A stretch of DNA of 64,000 bases from Streptomyces fructofermentans (GTDB taxonomy: Bacteria > Actinomycetota > Actinomycetes > Streptomycetales > Streptomycetaceae): contig NZ_BMWD01000014.1 of assembly GCF_014651055.1 (NCBI RefSeq), forward strand, positions 1-64,000. Direction: 5' to 3'. Of this stretch, positions 43,677 through 52,834 are shown piece by piece. Position numbers and translations under genes: made by a program. Numbering within the stretch: the first letter of the stretch is position 1; each line of letters opens with the position of its first letter. The notes beneath the pieces are model-generated. The model was not told the DNA's origin. It saw nothing but the letters and a program-made list of their open reading frames with translations, and did no database searches.

Positions 43677-45314
43677 TCAGGGATTGGCGGGGTCGCTGAT
43701 CCACCAGGCGGCCGTGGACCCGGGCAGGACGCCGGGCGCGCAGGGGCCGCTGGAGAGGAGCGGGGTGGTGGAGACGGGTGCGGGTGTGGGTGACGTGCCG
43801 AAGTTGACGGCGCACACCAGTCCGTCGCCGCGGACGAAGGCGAGGACACCGGGTTCGGTGTCGAGCCAGCGCAGGTCGCCTTCCCCGAGCTGGGGAAGTG
43901 CGGAGCGCAGTTGGAGTCCGTCGCGGTAGAGGTGCCAGAAGGAGCGGGTGTCGGCGAGTGCGCGGTCGGTCGCGTACTGGGCGAAGTAGGCGGGCTGCGG
44001 CAGCCACGGCTTGGCGCTCTCCGCGCCGGGGGTGAAGCCGAACGGTGAGGCGTGGCCGGACCACGGCAGTGGTACCCGGCAGCCGTCGCGGATCCGGGCG
44101 CGGCTGCCGGTGCGGCGGAATATCGGGTCGGTGAGGACGTCGTCGGGGAGGTCGACGACTTCGGGCAGCCCGAGTTCTTCGCCCTGGTAGATGTATGCGG
44201 CTCCGGGCAGTGCCAGCATCAGCAGGGCGGCGGCGCGGGCGCGGGCGGCGCCCAGGCCGCTGCCTTCGGTGCCGAGTTCGCCGTAGCGGGTGACCGTGCG
44301 GACCTGGTCGTGGTTGTTGAGTACCCAGGTGACGGTCGAGCCGGTGCCGGCGATGTCCTGCATGGCCTCGGAGATGACTTTGCGGAAGGCGTCGGCGTTC
44401 CAGGGTGCGCTGAGCAGGTCGAAGAAGAAGGCCTGGTGCAGTTCGTCGGGGCGGACGTAGCGGGCGTGTTCGCGGGCGGTCGGCACGGAGACCTCACCGA
44501 CGAGCAGCCGCTCCCGGCCGTCCCGGGCGGTGTACTGCTCGCACACGGAGCGCCAGTGGCGCCAGACGTCGTGGACCTCGGGCTGGTTCCAGGCGAGCGG
44601 GTTGACGGAGTCGCGGGTGCGGGCGTCGGCCTCGGGGTCGGGTGAGTCGGGCAGGTGGGGGTGCTTGTAGAGGCCGGCCGCGACGTCGATGCGGAAGCCG
44701 TCGACGCCCCGGTCGAGCCAGAAGCGCAGGACGTGGTCGAAGTGGCTGCCGACTTCGGGGTTGCGCCAGTTCAGGTCGGGCTGCTGCGGCGTGAACATGT
44801 GCAGGTACCACTGGCCGGGGGTGCCGTCGGGTTCGGTGACCCGGCTCCAGGCGGGGCCGCCGAACATGGCGTGCCAGTTGTTGGGGGGCCGGGTGCCGTC
44901 GGGCCCTTGGCCGTCGGCGAAGTGGAAGCGGGCGCGGGCCGCGCTGCCGGGTGCCGAGTTCAGTGCCTCCTGGAACCAGGGGTGGTCGCTGGAGCAGTGG
45001 TTGGGGACGATGTCGAGGAGCACGCGGATGCCGAGGCGCCGTGCGTCCGCCATCAGCAGGCCGAACTCGCGGAGGTCGCCGAAGAGGGGGTCGACGTCGC
45101 AGTAGTCGGCCACGTCGTAGCCGTGGTCGTGCTGCGGTGAGGGGTAGAAGGGGCTGAGCCAGATGCCGTCGACCCCGAGCTTCCTGAGGTAGGGCAGTCC
45201 GGTGCGGACCCCGGCGAGGTCTCCGATGCCGTCGCCGGTGCTGTCCAGGAAGCTGCGGACGTACACCTGGTAGATCACTGCGTCGCGCCACCAGCGGTGC
45301 GTGTTGAGCGTCAC
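43677..45314 (-). CDS. GH13 alpha-glucosidase
   Basis: A 545-residue glycoside hydrolase family 13 enzyme. Seen: WWRDAVIYQVYVRSFLDSTGDGIGDLAG, region I DIVPNHCSSDHPWF, nucleophile aspartate in DGFRIDVA, acid/base glutamate in LVGEVSV, transition-state aspartate in NNHDQVRTV, and YIYQGEELGLPE. No signal peptide, so it acts in the cytoplasm on imported alpha-glucosides. GTG 45314 starts right before the fold; an ATG at 45350 would add 12 residues and lie at the first copy of a repeated operator-like sequence. First gene of the uptake operon. Confidence 0.9.
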   Translation of the reverse strand: MTLNTHRWWRDAVIYQVYVRSFLDSTGDGIGDLAGVRTGLPYLRKLGVDGIWLSPFYPSPQHDHGYDVADYCDVDPLFGDLREFGLLMADARRLGIRVLLDIVPNHCSSDHPWFQEALNSAPGSAARARFHFADGQGPDGTRPPNNWHAMFGGPAWSRVTEPDGTPGQWYLHMFTPQQPDLNWRNPEVGSHFDHVLRFWLDRGVDGFRIDVAAGLYKHPHLPDSPDPEADARTRDSVNPLAWNQPEVHDVWRHWRSVCEQYTARDGRERLLVGEVSVPTAREHARYVRPDELHQAFFFDLLSAPWNADAFRKVISEAMQDIAGTGSTVTWVLNNHDQVRTVTRYGELGTEGSGLGAARARAAALLMLALPGAAYIYQGEELGLPEVVDLPDDVLTDPIFRRTGSRARIRDGCRVPLPWSGHASPFGFTPGAESAKPWLPQPAYFAQYATDRALADTRSFWHLYRDGLQLRSALPQLGEGDLRWLDTEPGVLAFVRGDGLVCAVNFGTSPTPAPVSTTPLLSSGPCAPGVLPGSTAAWWISDPANP

Positions 45315-45351
45315 CCGTTGACCTGTCTGTGCGTGCCTTCGGTTATGCATG

Positions 45352-45476
45352 CATGTTAGGTAGAGGTGTCGCGAGGCTGTCAATGAGTGCGCGGACCGAG
45401 GAACTGAGTTGGGTAGCTATAAGCGCATATTCCACCCCGACACTCGCGAGATGAGACAGCAGCGTTACCTAACATG
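45352..45476. promoter_or_regulatory. Paired inverted 11-mers upstream of the GH13 operon
   Basis: CATGTTAGGTA (45352-45362) and its exact complement TACCTAACATG (45466-45476), about 103 bases apart, in the spacer upstream of the GH13 gene. They look like two binding sites for a regulator, possibly looping the DNA. No regulator gene is adjacent except the PadR gene at 46983. Confidence 0.5.
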
Positions 45477-45512
45477 TAAGTAGGGAGTCGCCGGATGCGC
45501 AGAGAGGAGGGC

Positions 45513-46787
45513 TCAGCCCCGGCGCGAGATGGCGGCGAGTTCGCGCGCCAGCCGGCGCACGGCCGCTTCGGGCGTCTGGTTCCCGGCCATGGCGTCGTGG
45601 ACCACGGCCTGCACGGCGAGACTCACCTGGTCGTAGCGGGGACTCTTGGGGCGCGGCGCGGCGGCGAGCACGCCGGCACGCAGCGTCGGCAGGTACGGGA
45701 AGCGGCGCACCAGCGCCGGATCCCTGTACAGGGCCGCCCGCACGGGCGGCAGCGCGCCCTGGGTGAGTACCTGCCGCTGCACCGGCTCACTCGTGAGGTA
45801 CGCGATCAGACGGGCTGCGGAATCGGGGTGCCTGGCCTGCGCGTTGACCGCGAGGTTCGAGCCTCCCAGCACACTGGCCCCCGGCCCGTCCGGCCCGGGC
45901 AGCGGGACCGTACCGACCTTCCCCGCGACCGCCGAGCCCTCGGCGGCGGCACCCACGTAGGCGTAGGGCCAGTTGCGCAGGAAGAGGAGACGGCCGTCCT
46001 GGAAGGCCTGCTTGGACTCCTGCTCCTTGTACGCCAGCGCCTTCTTCGGGATCCAGCCCTCGCGTACGCCTCCGGCGAGGAAGTCGATGCCCCTGCGGGC
46101 CGCCGCCGAGTCCACCGTGACGCGTTCGCCCTCGTCGCCGAGGATCGTGCCGCCGGCCGAGTAGACCGCCTCGGCGGCGTTCACGGTGAGGCCCTCGTAC
46201 GGCAGGAACTGACCGGCGTACCCGTCGAGCCCGTACTTCGGCGCGACGGTCTTCGCCTGCTGCTCCAGTTCGGCCCAGGTGCGCGGCGGCGCGAGCCCCT
46301 CCTTGGCCAGGATGTCCTTGCGGTACAGGAGCAGTCCGGCGTTGGTCACGTACGGAACGGCGTACAGCCTGCCGTCGTACGTGGCGGTGTCCACCACCGG
46401 CGACAGGAAGCTGTCGAGCGGGAACCGACCGCGGGGCAGCGGGGCGATCCAGCCGGCCGCGGCGAACTCCGAGGTCCACGCGACGTCGATGTTCAGGACG
46501 TCGAAGCGGCTGCGGTCACCGCTGCGCAGATCGGTGGCCATCTGTGCATGGGTCTCGTCCGCGGAGTCGGGCAGTTCGACGAGGGTGACCTTCTCGCCGG
46601 GGTGACCGCGGTTCCACCCCTCGAGCAGGGGACCGAGGTAGTTGGTCAGGTCCCCGGCGGTGGCCAGTGTCAGCGGGCCCCGCCCGGCCTCGTGCGCCCC
46701 CTCGGAAGACTTTCCCGAGGCGACGTAACCGGACATGGTCACCGCGACGACCAGGAGACCCCTACCGGCGGCGCGTATCCACCGCAT
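45513..46787 (-). CDS. Extracellular solute-binding protein (orphan)
   Basis: A 424-residue family 1 sugar-binding protein: LTLATAGDLTNYLGPLLEGWNRGHPGEKVTLVELP, RFDVLNIDVAWTSEFAAAGWIAPLP, PYVTNAGLLLYRKDILAKEGLAPPRTWAEL and GGSNLAVNAQARHPDSAARLIAYLTS. The N-terminal hydrophobic segment (GRGLLVVAVTMSGYVASG) lacks the cysteine of a lipobox, unlike the binding protein at 42280, so it may be freely secreted or a decayed lipoprotein. ATG 46787 has GGGAGGA upstream. No permease genes adjoin it; it lies upstream of, and in the same direction as, the GH13 operon. Confidence 0.88.
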   Translation of the reverse strand: MRWIRAAGRGLLVVAVTMSGYVASGKSSEGAHEAGRGPLTLATAGDLTNYLGPLLEGWNRGHPGEKVTLVELPDSADETHAQMATDLRSGDRSRFDVLNIDVAWTSEFAAAGWIAPLPRGRFPLDSFLSPVVDTATYDGRLYAVPYVTNAGLLLYRKDILAKEGLAPPRTWAELEQQAKTVAPKYGLDGYAGQFLPYEGLTVNAAEAVYSAGGTILGDEGERVTVDSAAARRGIDFLAGGVREGWIPKKALAYKEQESKQAFQDGRLLFLRNWPYAYVGAAAEGSAVAGKVGTVPLPGPDGPGASVLGGSNLAVNAQARHPDSAARLIAYLTSEPVQRQVLTQGALPPVRAALYRDPALVRRFPYLPTLRAGVLAAAPRPKSPRYDQVSLAVQAVVHDAMAGNQTPEAAVRRLARELAAISRRG

Positions 46788-46833
46788 AGGTTCCTCCCTG
46801 TACCGGCACCGGGCACCATCGCCCGGGTCAGAG

Positions 46834-46856
46834 CCATGTATACCTGTTAGCCATGG
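46834..46856. promoter_or_regulatory. Imperfect palindrome between the binding-protein and PadR genes
   Basis: CCATG ... CATGG at both ends of 23 bases, with 8 of 11 positions symmetric, in the spacer of the divergent genes at 46787 and 46983. The inner TATAC on the minus strand could form a -10 box. A possible PadR operator. Confidence 0.3.
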
Positions 46857-46982
46857 GGCGATACTAGGGGCCGCGGAACATTGGCCCTCAGCCCCAGGGC
46901 TGCCGGTGGATGGGACCGCGGCACACGACAACCTTGCCGTCCCGAGGGCGAACCGAGAAGAGCAGAGGGAGGAGAGACGCGA

Positions 46983-47498
46983 GTGCGGCTGCCCCTCCTG
47001 GCCCTGCTGGCACGCGGATCGGCCCATGGCTACGAGCTCAAGCAGGACCTTGAGCAACTCCTGGGCGCCGCGTACCCTCAGCCGAACGTCGGCCAGATCT
47101 ATGTGACGCTCGGCCGCCTCGAGAAGTCGGGACTGATCGAGGGCGAGGAAGTCGAGCAGGCGAGCCGGCCCAACAAGAAGATCTACCACCTCACCGACGC
47201 CGGGCGTGAGGCGCTGCGCGCCTGGTACGAGGAGACGGCGGACGAACCGCGGGTACGCGACGAGTTCTTCATGAAGCTCGCCCTCGCCCCGCAGACCGGC
47301 CTCGCCGACCAGATCGCCCTGATCAACAAGCAGCGGCGCCAGTACCTCAACACCATGCGCGAACTGTCGAAGCTCGCCGCCACCGAGAACCGGGACAACC
47401 GCATCTCCCAGCTGCTCATCGAGGGCGCCATGCTGCATCTGCAGGCCGACCTCGACTGGCTGGAGCGCTGCCAGGAAGAGTTGGAGGAGCTGGAATGA
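46983..47498 (+). CDS. PadR-family transcriptional regulator
   Basis: A 171-residue regulator: N-terminal winged helix (LPLLALLARGSAHGYELKQDLEQLL, NVGQIYVTLGRLEKSGLIEG, KKIYHLTDAGREAL) and a C-terminal dimerisation helix region (LLIEGAMLHLQADLDWLERCQEELEELE). GTG 46983 has GGAGGAGAG upstream. It overlaps the ABC ATPase gene by 4 bases (ATGA), so it likely regulates its own operon with the exporter genes; the inducer is unknown. Confidence 0.9.
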   Translation: MRLPLLALLARGSAHGYELKQDLEQLLGAAYPQPNVGQIYVTLGRLEKSGLIEGEEVEQASRPNKKIYHLTDAGREALRAWYEETADEPRVRDEFFMKLALAPQTGLADQIALINKQRRQYLNTMRELSKLAATENRDNRISQLLIEGAMLHLQADLDWLERCQEELEELE

Positions 47499-48319
47499 GC
47501 CGCACCCCTCCCCGGCCGCGCGCCGAGAACCCGCCACGGCCCGCAAGCTCGGCGCCACCTGCCCAGGACAGCCGGGACACCCCGGTGCTGCGCGCGAAGG
47601 ACCTGGTCAAGACACACCACGGCGAAGGGGCGCCCGCCCGCGCCGTACGCGGCGTCGACCTCTCCGTACGGCGTGGGGAGTTCGTCGCCGTCACCGGCCC
47701 GTCCGGCGCCGGGAAGTCGACCCTGCTGCACCTTCTCGGAGGCCTCCAGCGACAGGACTCCGGCTCCATCTGGCTGGACGGCATGTGCACGGACCGGTTC
47801 AGCGAGGCCCGCTGGGCGACCGAGCGCCGACGCCGCATCGGCATCGTCTTCCAGTTCTTCAACCTGGTGTCGAACCTCTCGGTCGCCGACAACGTCGAAC
47901 TGCCCGCCCTCCTCGCCGGAGTGTCCCCCAAGCAGGCCCGCGCCGAGCGGGAGCAGCTCCTCGACGAGCTCGGCCTGCAGGGCAAGGAGCGCAGCATGCC
48001 GGGTGAGCTGTCCGGTGGTGAGCAGCAGCGCGTCGCCCTGGCCCGCGCCCTGGTCAACCACCCGCCCCTGCTCCTGGCCGACGAGCCCGCCGGAAGCCTC
48101 GACAGCAAGGGCACCCGCGAGGTGACCCGGCTGCTGACCCGCTTCCACCAGCGCGGCCAGACGATCCTGCTGGTCACGCACGACGCACGCCTCGCGAGCG
48201 CCGCGGACCGGGTGATCAGCTTCTTCGACGGACGGATCGCCGACGACGCCGAACTCGACCGGGTGCCCCCGCGCGGCACGGGCCTGGGCATATCCGGCGT
48301 GCTGGAACTGAAGGACTGA
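47495..48319 (+). CDS. ABC transporter ATP-binding protein (MacB/LolD type)
   Basis: A 274-residue ATPase: Walker A GPSGAGKST, Q-loop IVFQFFNLVSNLSVADNVELP, signature LSGGEQQR, Walker B LLLADEPAGSLD, switch VTHD. The first 30 residues are a Pro/Arg-rich, non-conserved extension. ATG 47495 overlaps the PadR stop. It serves the FtsX-type permease encoded 121 bases downstream. Confidence 0.93.
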   Translation: MSRTPPRPRAENPPRPASSAPPAQDSRDTPVLRAKDLVKTHHGEGAPARAVRGVDLSVRRGEFVAVTGPSGAGKSTLLHLLGGLQRQDSGSIWLDGMCTDRFSEARWATERRRRIGIVFQFFNLVSNLSVADNVELPALLAGVSPKQARAEREQLLDELGLQGKERSMPGELSGGEQQRVALARALVNHPPLLLADEPAGSLDSKGTREVTRLLTRFHQRGQTILLVTHDARLASAADRVISFFDGRIADDAELDRVPPRGTGLGISGVLELKD

Positions 48320-48439
48320 AGCACCATGCGTACTCCTCCTTCCCGGCGGCCGACGCGGCCCGGTGCGGGCAACCCTCCGCCTGGCGACGCCCGTCCCGTG
48401 CGTGTCCCCGCAGCCGCCGAGCCGAGAGGCTGAACGGGC

Positions 48440-50731
48440 ATGCGTGCCACGTTGCGCTGGGCGCACGCCGACCTGCGGACCCACCGGGGTGAAGCACTGT
48501 TCATCGTGCTCGCCACCGCCGGGGTCGTCGCCTCGCTGCTGCTGGCCGCCGCCCTCTTCGGCTATGCCACGAATCCCTGGCAGCGGGTCTTCACCCAGTC
48601 GCACGGCGCCCACGTGTGGATCCACGCCGGCCCCACCGCGGACACCCGCAGGCTCGCGGACATGGACGGCGTGCAGTCGGTCGCAGGCCCGTATCCCACC
48701 GCCGTCACCACCGTCGAGTCACGCGGCACCCGGGCCTCCGTCGAACTGCGCGCTGCCGCCGAACCGCCCGCCACCGGCCGACCGCTCCTCACCTCCGGCC
48801 GCTGGCTGGACCCCGCCCAGACGGACGGCGTGGTGCTGGAGAGCAGCCTCGCCCGGGCCCTGTGGGCCGAACCGGGCGACATCCTCACCCTGCCGGGCCC
48901 CACCCGGACCCTGACCGTCCTCGGCGTCGCCGACAGTGCCGAGCCCCGGTACGGCCCCGGCGAACGGCCGGGCCTCGTGTGGGCGCTCACCCCACTGGTG
49001 CGGAGCACTGTCGGACACACCGGCCAGGTGATCGGCCTGCGGCTGACCGACCCGGGCGACACCGACTACGCCGTCCAACGGGCCGTCACCCTCCTGGGCG
49101 CCAGAGCCGTCACCGACGTCGCCCCCTGGCAGCAGGCCCGGGCGGAGGCCCAGGGCGACAACCGGCTGCTCGGACAGGTCCTCGGCCTGTTCGGGCTCGG
49201 CGCGCTGATCGCCGCCGGGCTCGCCATGCACGGCGCGATCGGCACCCGGATACGCGGCCATCTGCGGGACATCTCCGTACTCAAGGCCATCGGCTTCACA
49301 CCGAGCCAGGTCGTACGGATCTTCCTGCTGCAGCACGTGGCGTACGCCCTCCTGGGCGCCGTGCTCGCCACCTCGCTCACCCAGGTGCTGGGCGGCCGGA
49401 TCCCCGGGCGCCTCGGCGACGCGGTCACCGTGTGGCAGGGCGCACCGGGCCACACGGCAGCACTCGTTTCGGTGCCCGTGCTCGCGGTGCTGTTCATCGC
49501 CGCCACCACCGGCCTCGCCGCCTGGCGAGCCGGACGGGTACCTCCGGTGCCCGGGCTGCGAGCGGCGGCGCCACCCGGCGACCGCCTGCCACGACTGGCC
49601 CGCCGCGCCCTGGGCCTGCGGATACCGGCCGGGCTGGTGCTGGGGTGGCACAAGGTCTTCACGCGCCGGCCCCGCTCGCTGGCCACGGCCGCCCGCCTCG
49701 CGCTTCCCCTGCTCCTGATCGTCGTGGCCATGAGCGCCTGGACGACCATCGACCGTTTCGACACCCGGCCCGAGGAGATGGGCCTCGCGTCCACGCTCAC
49801 CGTCCGCCCGGACGAGAGCCTCGGCGAACCGGACGTGAAGACCCTCATGGCCCGCAACCCCGACATCACCGGCGTCCACGCCGGCGTCCAGGTGGCGGCC
49901 TTGGTCCCCGGCCAGACAGGCACCATCGCCCTGCGAGGCCTGGGTACCCGCAAGGACCCCTATCCGTTCTCCGTGGTGGAGGGGCGTCCCGCGCGCGGGC
50001 CCGACGAGGCCGTGGCCGGCCAGGGCCTGCTCGACCTGCTGGACGTACGCGTCGGCGACTGGGTGCGGATGACCGTGGGCCCTCAACCGCAGATCCTGCA
50101 CATCGTGGGGCGCAGCATCGAACCCGCCAACGGCGGCCGCGTCATCTCCACCCCCCTCGACACCCTCCGCGAGAACGATCCCGAACTGCGGCCCACCCTC
50201 TACCGGCTGCAACTGCGCCCCGGCGCAGACCCGCACCGGGTGGCCGCCGCGCTGACCGCGGACGCGCAAGGCCGCTTCGACGTCCACCCGGTGAGCAACC
50301 CGGCCGACGGGCTGTCCCCGCTGCGCGCGGTCGTCGCGGGCCTGATCGTCGTACTGGCACTGATCGGACTCATCGAACTGCTCACCGCGATCGGCGGCAT
50401 GGTCCGCGAGGGCGAGAGAGACCTCCTGGCGCTCAAGGCCATCGGCCTGGCACCGCGGCAGATCACCGCGATCACCGTGACGGCGACGGCGTGCACGGCT
50501 CTCGCGGCGGTCCTGACCGGAACGGCTGTGGGGCTGCCCCTCGCCCACTGGCTGATCGATGCCCAGGGCAGGTCCAGCGGCATCGGCGCCGGTATCGCGC
50601 AGGGACCGCCCGCGGCGCTCCTGGCGCTGTTCGTCGCCGCCGCGGTTCTCGGCGCCGCCGCGCTGGCGGCCCTGCCCGCCGCCCGGGCGGCCCGCCTTCG
50701 ACCGGCAGACACGCTGAGCGCGGGTGGCTGA
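48440..50731 (+). CDS. FtsX-like permease, long form
   Basis: A 763-residue permease with two FtsX units: N-terminal helix LFIVLATAGVVASLLLAAALF, a first extracellular domain, helices around LGLFGLGALIAAGLAMHGAI, ISVLKAIGFTPSQVVRIFLLQH, then a second extracellular domain (VRPDESLGEPDVKTLMARNP...), and a final FtsX triplet with LLALKAIGLAPRQITAITVT and a C-terminal ARLRPADTLSAGG. ATG 48440. With the ATPase and PadR protein it forms a self-regulated exporter operon. Confidence 0.9.
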   Translation: MRATLRWAHADLRTHRGEALFIVLATAGVVASLLLAAALFGYATNPWQRVFTQSHGAHVWIHAGPTADTRRLADMDGVQSVAGPYPTAVTTVESRGTRASVELRAAAEPPATGRPLLTSGRWLDPAQTDGVVLESSLARALWAEPGDILTLPGPTRTLTVLGVADSAEPRYGPGERPGLVWALTPLVRSTVGHTGQVIGLRLTDPGDTDYAVQRAVTLLGARAVTDVAPWQQARAEAQGDNRLLGQVLGLFGLGALIAAGLAMHGAIGTRIRGHLRDISVLKAIGFTPSQVVRIFLLQHVAYALLGAVLATSLTQVLGGRIPGRLGDAVTVWQGAPGHTAALVSVPVLAVLFIAATTGLAAWRAGRVPPVPGLRAAAPPGDRLPRLARRALGLRIPAGLVLGWHKVFTRRPRSLATAARLALPLLLIVVAMSAWTTIDRFDTRPEEMGLASTLTVRPDESLGEPDVKTLMARNPDITGVHAGVQVAALVPGQTGTIALRGLGTRKDPYPFSVVEGRPARGPDEAVAGQGLLDLLDVRVGDWVRMTVGPQPQILHIVGRSIEPANGGRVISTPLDTLRENDPELRPTLYRLQLRPGADPHRVAAALTADAQGRFDVHPVSNPADGLSPLRAVVAGLIVVLALIGLIELLTAIGGMVREGERDLLALKAIGLAPRQITAITVTATACTALAAVLTGTAVGLPLAHWLIDAQGRSSGIGAGIAQGPPAALLALFVAAAVLGAAALAALPAARAARLRPADTLSAGG

Positions 50732-51015
50732 GCCGAACTCCACCGCAGGCGGGACCGCTTGCGGGCACTGCCCGCCGAACCGCGCAGACGCCGGGGCGCA
50801 TCTGGGCCGGGCTCGGGTCCACCGCTCCCCCACTGACGCCTTCGCCCGCGGACCCGGGTGGGGCCTGCCGGACGCCGCAGGAGCGCCCGGCGGGCCTTGT
50901 GACTCATCGTGGGACGAGCCGCTGTGCCACTCGGACGAGCTGGACCAGGACGGTCGGCAGGCCGTTCAGCGCGTGGAGTGCCGACGCGCGGTACGGGCAC
51001 CCCGCCCTGGGTCAC
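50732..51015. other. Intergenic region, no gene seen
   Basis: Short frames overlap on both strands, none with start signals. The region leads into the gene remnant at 51016-51176. Confidence 0.4.
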
Positions 51016-51176
51016 CTACTTGGCTCCGTTGCCGTACTCGGTGACGGTGAAGGCGTCGAGAAATTCGCCGACCTTCTTGTCGACAATCGACTTGTCGTCC
51101 CACTTGGCGGCTCGACCGCTTCGCAGCGCAGCTGGTTCTTCGTCACCTTGATGCCCTGGGGAACGTCCCGCACCTC
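51016..51176 (-). pseudogene. Frameshifted remnant of an unrecognised gene
   Basis: On the minus strand one frame reads VRDVPQGIKVTKNQLRCEAV, then homology-like text continues in the next frame as AAKWDDKSIVDKKVGEFLDA and FTVTEYGNGAK before TAG at 51018-51016. The two pieces fit as one protein if one base is restored near 51110. No family recognised; upstream sequence is missing. Confidence 0.45.
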
Positions 51177-51405
51177 TCTGCGGGACGCCGGTCGCCGGGC
51201 GGGGCGGGCCTCGCGGTGCCTCGCGGTTGCTGTCGGGACGCAGGATCGGAGGCGATGTCCGTGGCCCTCGCGTGGCAATCCGAGTGCACTGCCATGGTCA
51301 GTAGGGTCTAATGGGCCGTTGCGCACGGGTCAGCAGGTGCTGGTCGAAATCGGTGGTCAGCCCCGCTCCGGACCTGTGTGGTTCTCAGACTCTGGATGGT
51401 TGTGC

Positions 51406-51606
51406 ATGGCTGCTGTGTCACCCGAATTCAACTCTGCCCGGCCCGAGGCGACTTCGTCCGGGTCACCCGCGGCGCCTCAGCATGCCGGCCTGTTCCTCCA
51501 GCCGCAGTACACCGTCGACCTTCCGCCCTTGGACGAGGAGGACGTGCTGCCCACGGAGCCTCCGTCACACGCCCCTCGGCGGGGCGGGGCGGCGCGAGGT
51601 CGATAG
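51406..51606 (+). CDS. Possible small hypothetical protein
   Basis: From ATG 51406, 66 residues beginning MAAVSPEFNSARPEA, with an acidic stretch (YTVDLPPLDEEDVLPTEP) and a basic end. The ribosome-binding site (GGATGG) is weak and codon bias is only moderate. It may equally be a leftover of a longer gene starting near 51340. No family recognised. Confidence 0.3.
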   Translation: MAAVSPEFNSARPEATSSGSPAAPQHAGLFLQPQYTVDLPPLDEEDVLPTEPPSHAPRRGGAARGR

Positions 51607-51949
51607 GACCTGTCGTCGCCTGCGGCCGGGCCCGGTGGGCACATCGCCCCGCCCGCCCGGCCGGAAGGCGGCTCCAGCGGCTCCAGGTCGGTGCACCCGG
51701 TCGTCCTGTCTCCGTTGTCGCGGGTCCGGCGGCTGTGACCGTGACACCCAGGGCCGGCTCACCCGGGCCGGTCGTCGCGGCCGGCGGGTCGCGCGCGGCG
51801 AGGGCCGCGCGGCGGTGAACACCGCCGCCGGACGACTGGACCGCGAGGTCGCCGAGTACGACCGAACTGCGTCTGTCGGCTCGCCCGCCGTACCTCCACC
51901 ATGAGGGGACGGTCCGGTATCGGACCATCGACGACCCTCGGGAGGGGCC

Positions 51950-52633
51950 GTGAGACGTCTGCACACGTGCCTGGGGATGCTGACCGCGACCGTCACGGTC
52001 GCGGTCAGCATCCTCTTCGGCACCGTTCCGTCCGCCGCGGCTGTTCAAGTGACGACAATCAGGGGCGGCACCGTGCTCTACGCGGCCACCGGCGCACAGT
52101 GCGTCGTCGGCTTCAACGCGAAGGGCAACGGCGTCTTCTACGGTGTGATGGTCGGGCACTGCTCGGGCGCCCACACCACCACCTGGTACGCCGACGCGGC
52201 CCGCACCGTTCAGGTCGGGGTCACCGCCGGCGCCTCCTTCCCGATCGACGACTACGGGGTGGTCCGCTACACCTCGAACACACTGAACCTGCCCGGTGAC
52301 ATCGCGCTGGGCGGGGGCGTCAACCAGGACATCACCGGAGTCGCGAGCCCGACGGTCGGTCAGTCGGTCTGCCACGCCGGTCGGACCAGCGGGGTCCACT
52401 GCGGGAGGGTGACCGCGCTGAACGCCACGGTCAACTACTCCGAAGGCGCCGTCCACGGCCTGATCCGGTCCACCGCCTGCTCCGAGCCCGGCGACGCGGG
52501 AGCCCCGGCGTACTCCGGCACCCTGGCCGTCGGCTTCCTCGTCGGGTCCAGCGGCAACTGCACGTCCGGCGGAGTCTCCTACTACCAGCCCGTCGCGGAG
52601 GTCCTGTCGAACTTCGGCCTCACCCTGTACTGA
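51950..52633 (+). CDS. Secreted streptogrisin-like protein lacking the catalytic serine
   Basis: A 227-residue exported protein of the chymotrypsin-fold S1E (streptogrisin) type. Signal peptide about 1-31. His70 (MVGHCSG) and the aspartate in DDYGVV (Asp101) are in place, and the cysteine pairs C51-C71, C141-C151 and C177-C204 fit the fold. The serine motif GDSGGP is GDAGAP, with Ala183 in place of the nucleophile, so it should not cleave peptides. The propeptide of active streptogrisins is also missing. GTG 51950 follows GGGAGGGGCC. It may bind substrate or inhibitor instead. Confidence 0.85.
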   Translation: MRRLHTCLGMLTATVTVAVSILFGTVPSAAAVQVTTIRGGTVLYAATGAQCVVGFNAKGNGVFYGVMVGHCSGAHTTTWYADAARTVQVGVTAGASFPIDDYGVVRYTSNTLNLPGDIALGGGVNQDITGVASPTVGQSVCHAGRTSGVHCGRVTALNATVNYSEGAVHGLIRSTACSEPGDAGAPAYSGTLAVGFLVGSSGNCTSGGVSYYQPVAEVLSNFGLTLY

Positions 52634-52834
52634 GGGAACGCCGGAATCCGTCGCAAGCGCAGCCGCTTCGGCAGACGTCCGTGCCCCGCCGGAGCGCCGA
52701 GGTGACCCTGCCCGTACGCGCGATGTCAGGTACCGCTCGGCGGCAGGCGCTGCGGCACTTCTGTTCGCTCCCGACGACCTTGGTGCCGATCGCAAGTACG
52801 TCGGCAAGGAGCCGGCGGTGCAGGTCGGTCAGGT

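Noticed and set aside
48616..51606. A 996-residue plus-strand frame through the FtsX gene
   Set aside because: Its Arg/Pro/Gly composition and lack of domains mark it as an out-of-frame shadow of the permease gene.
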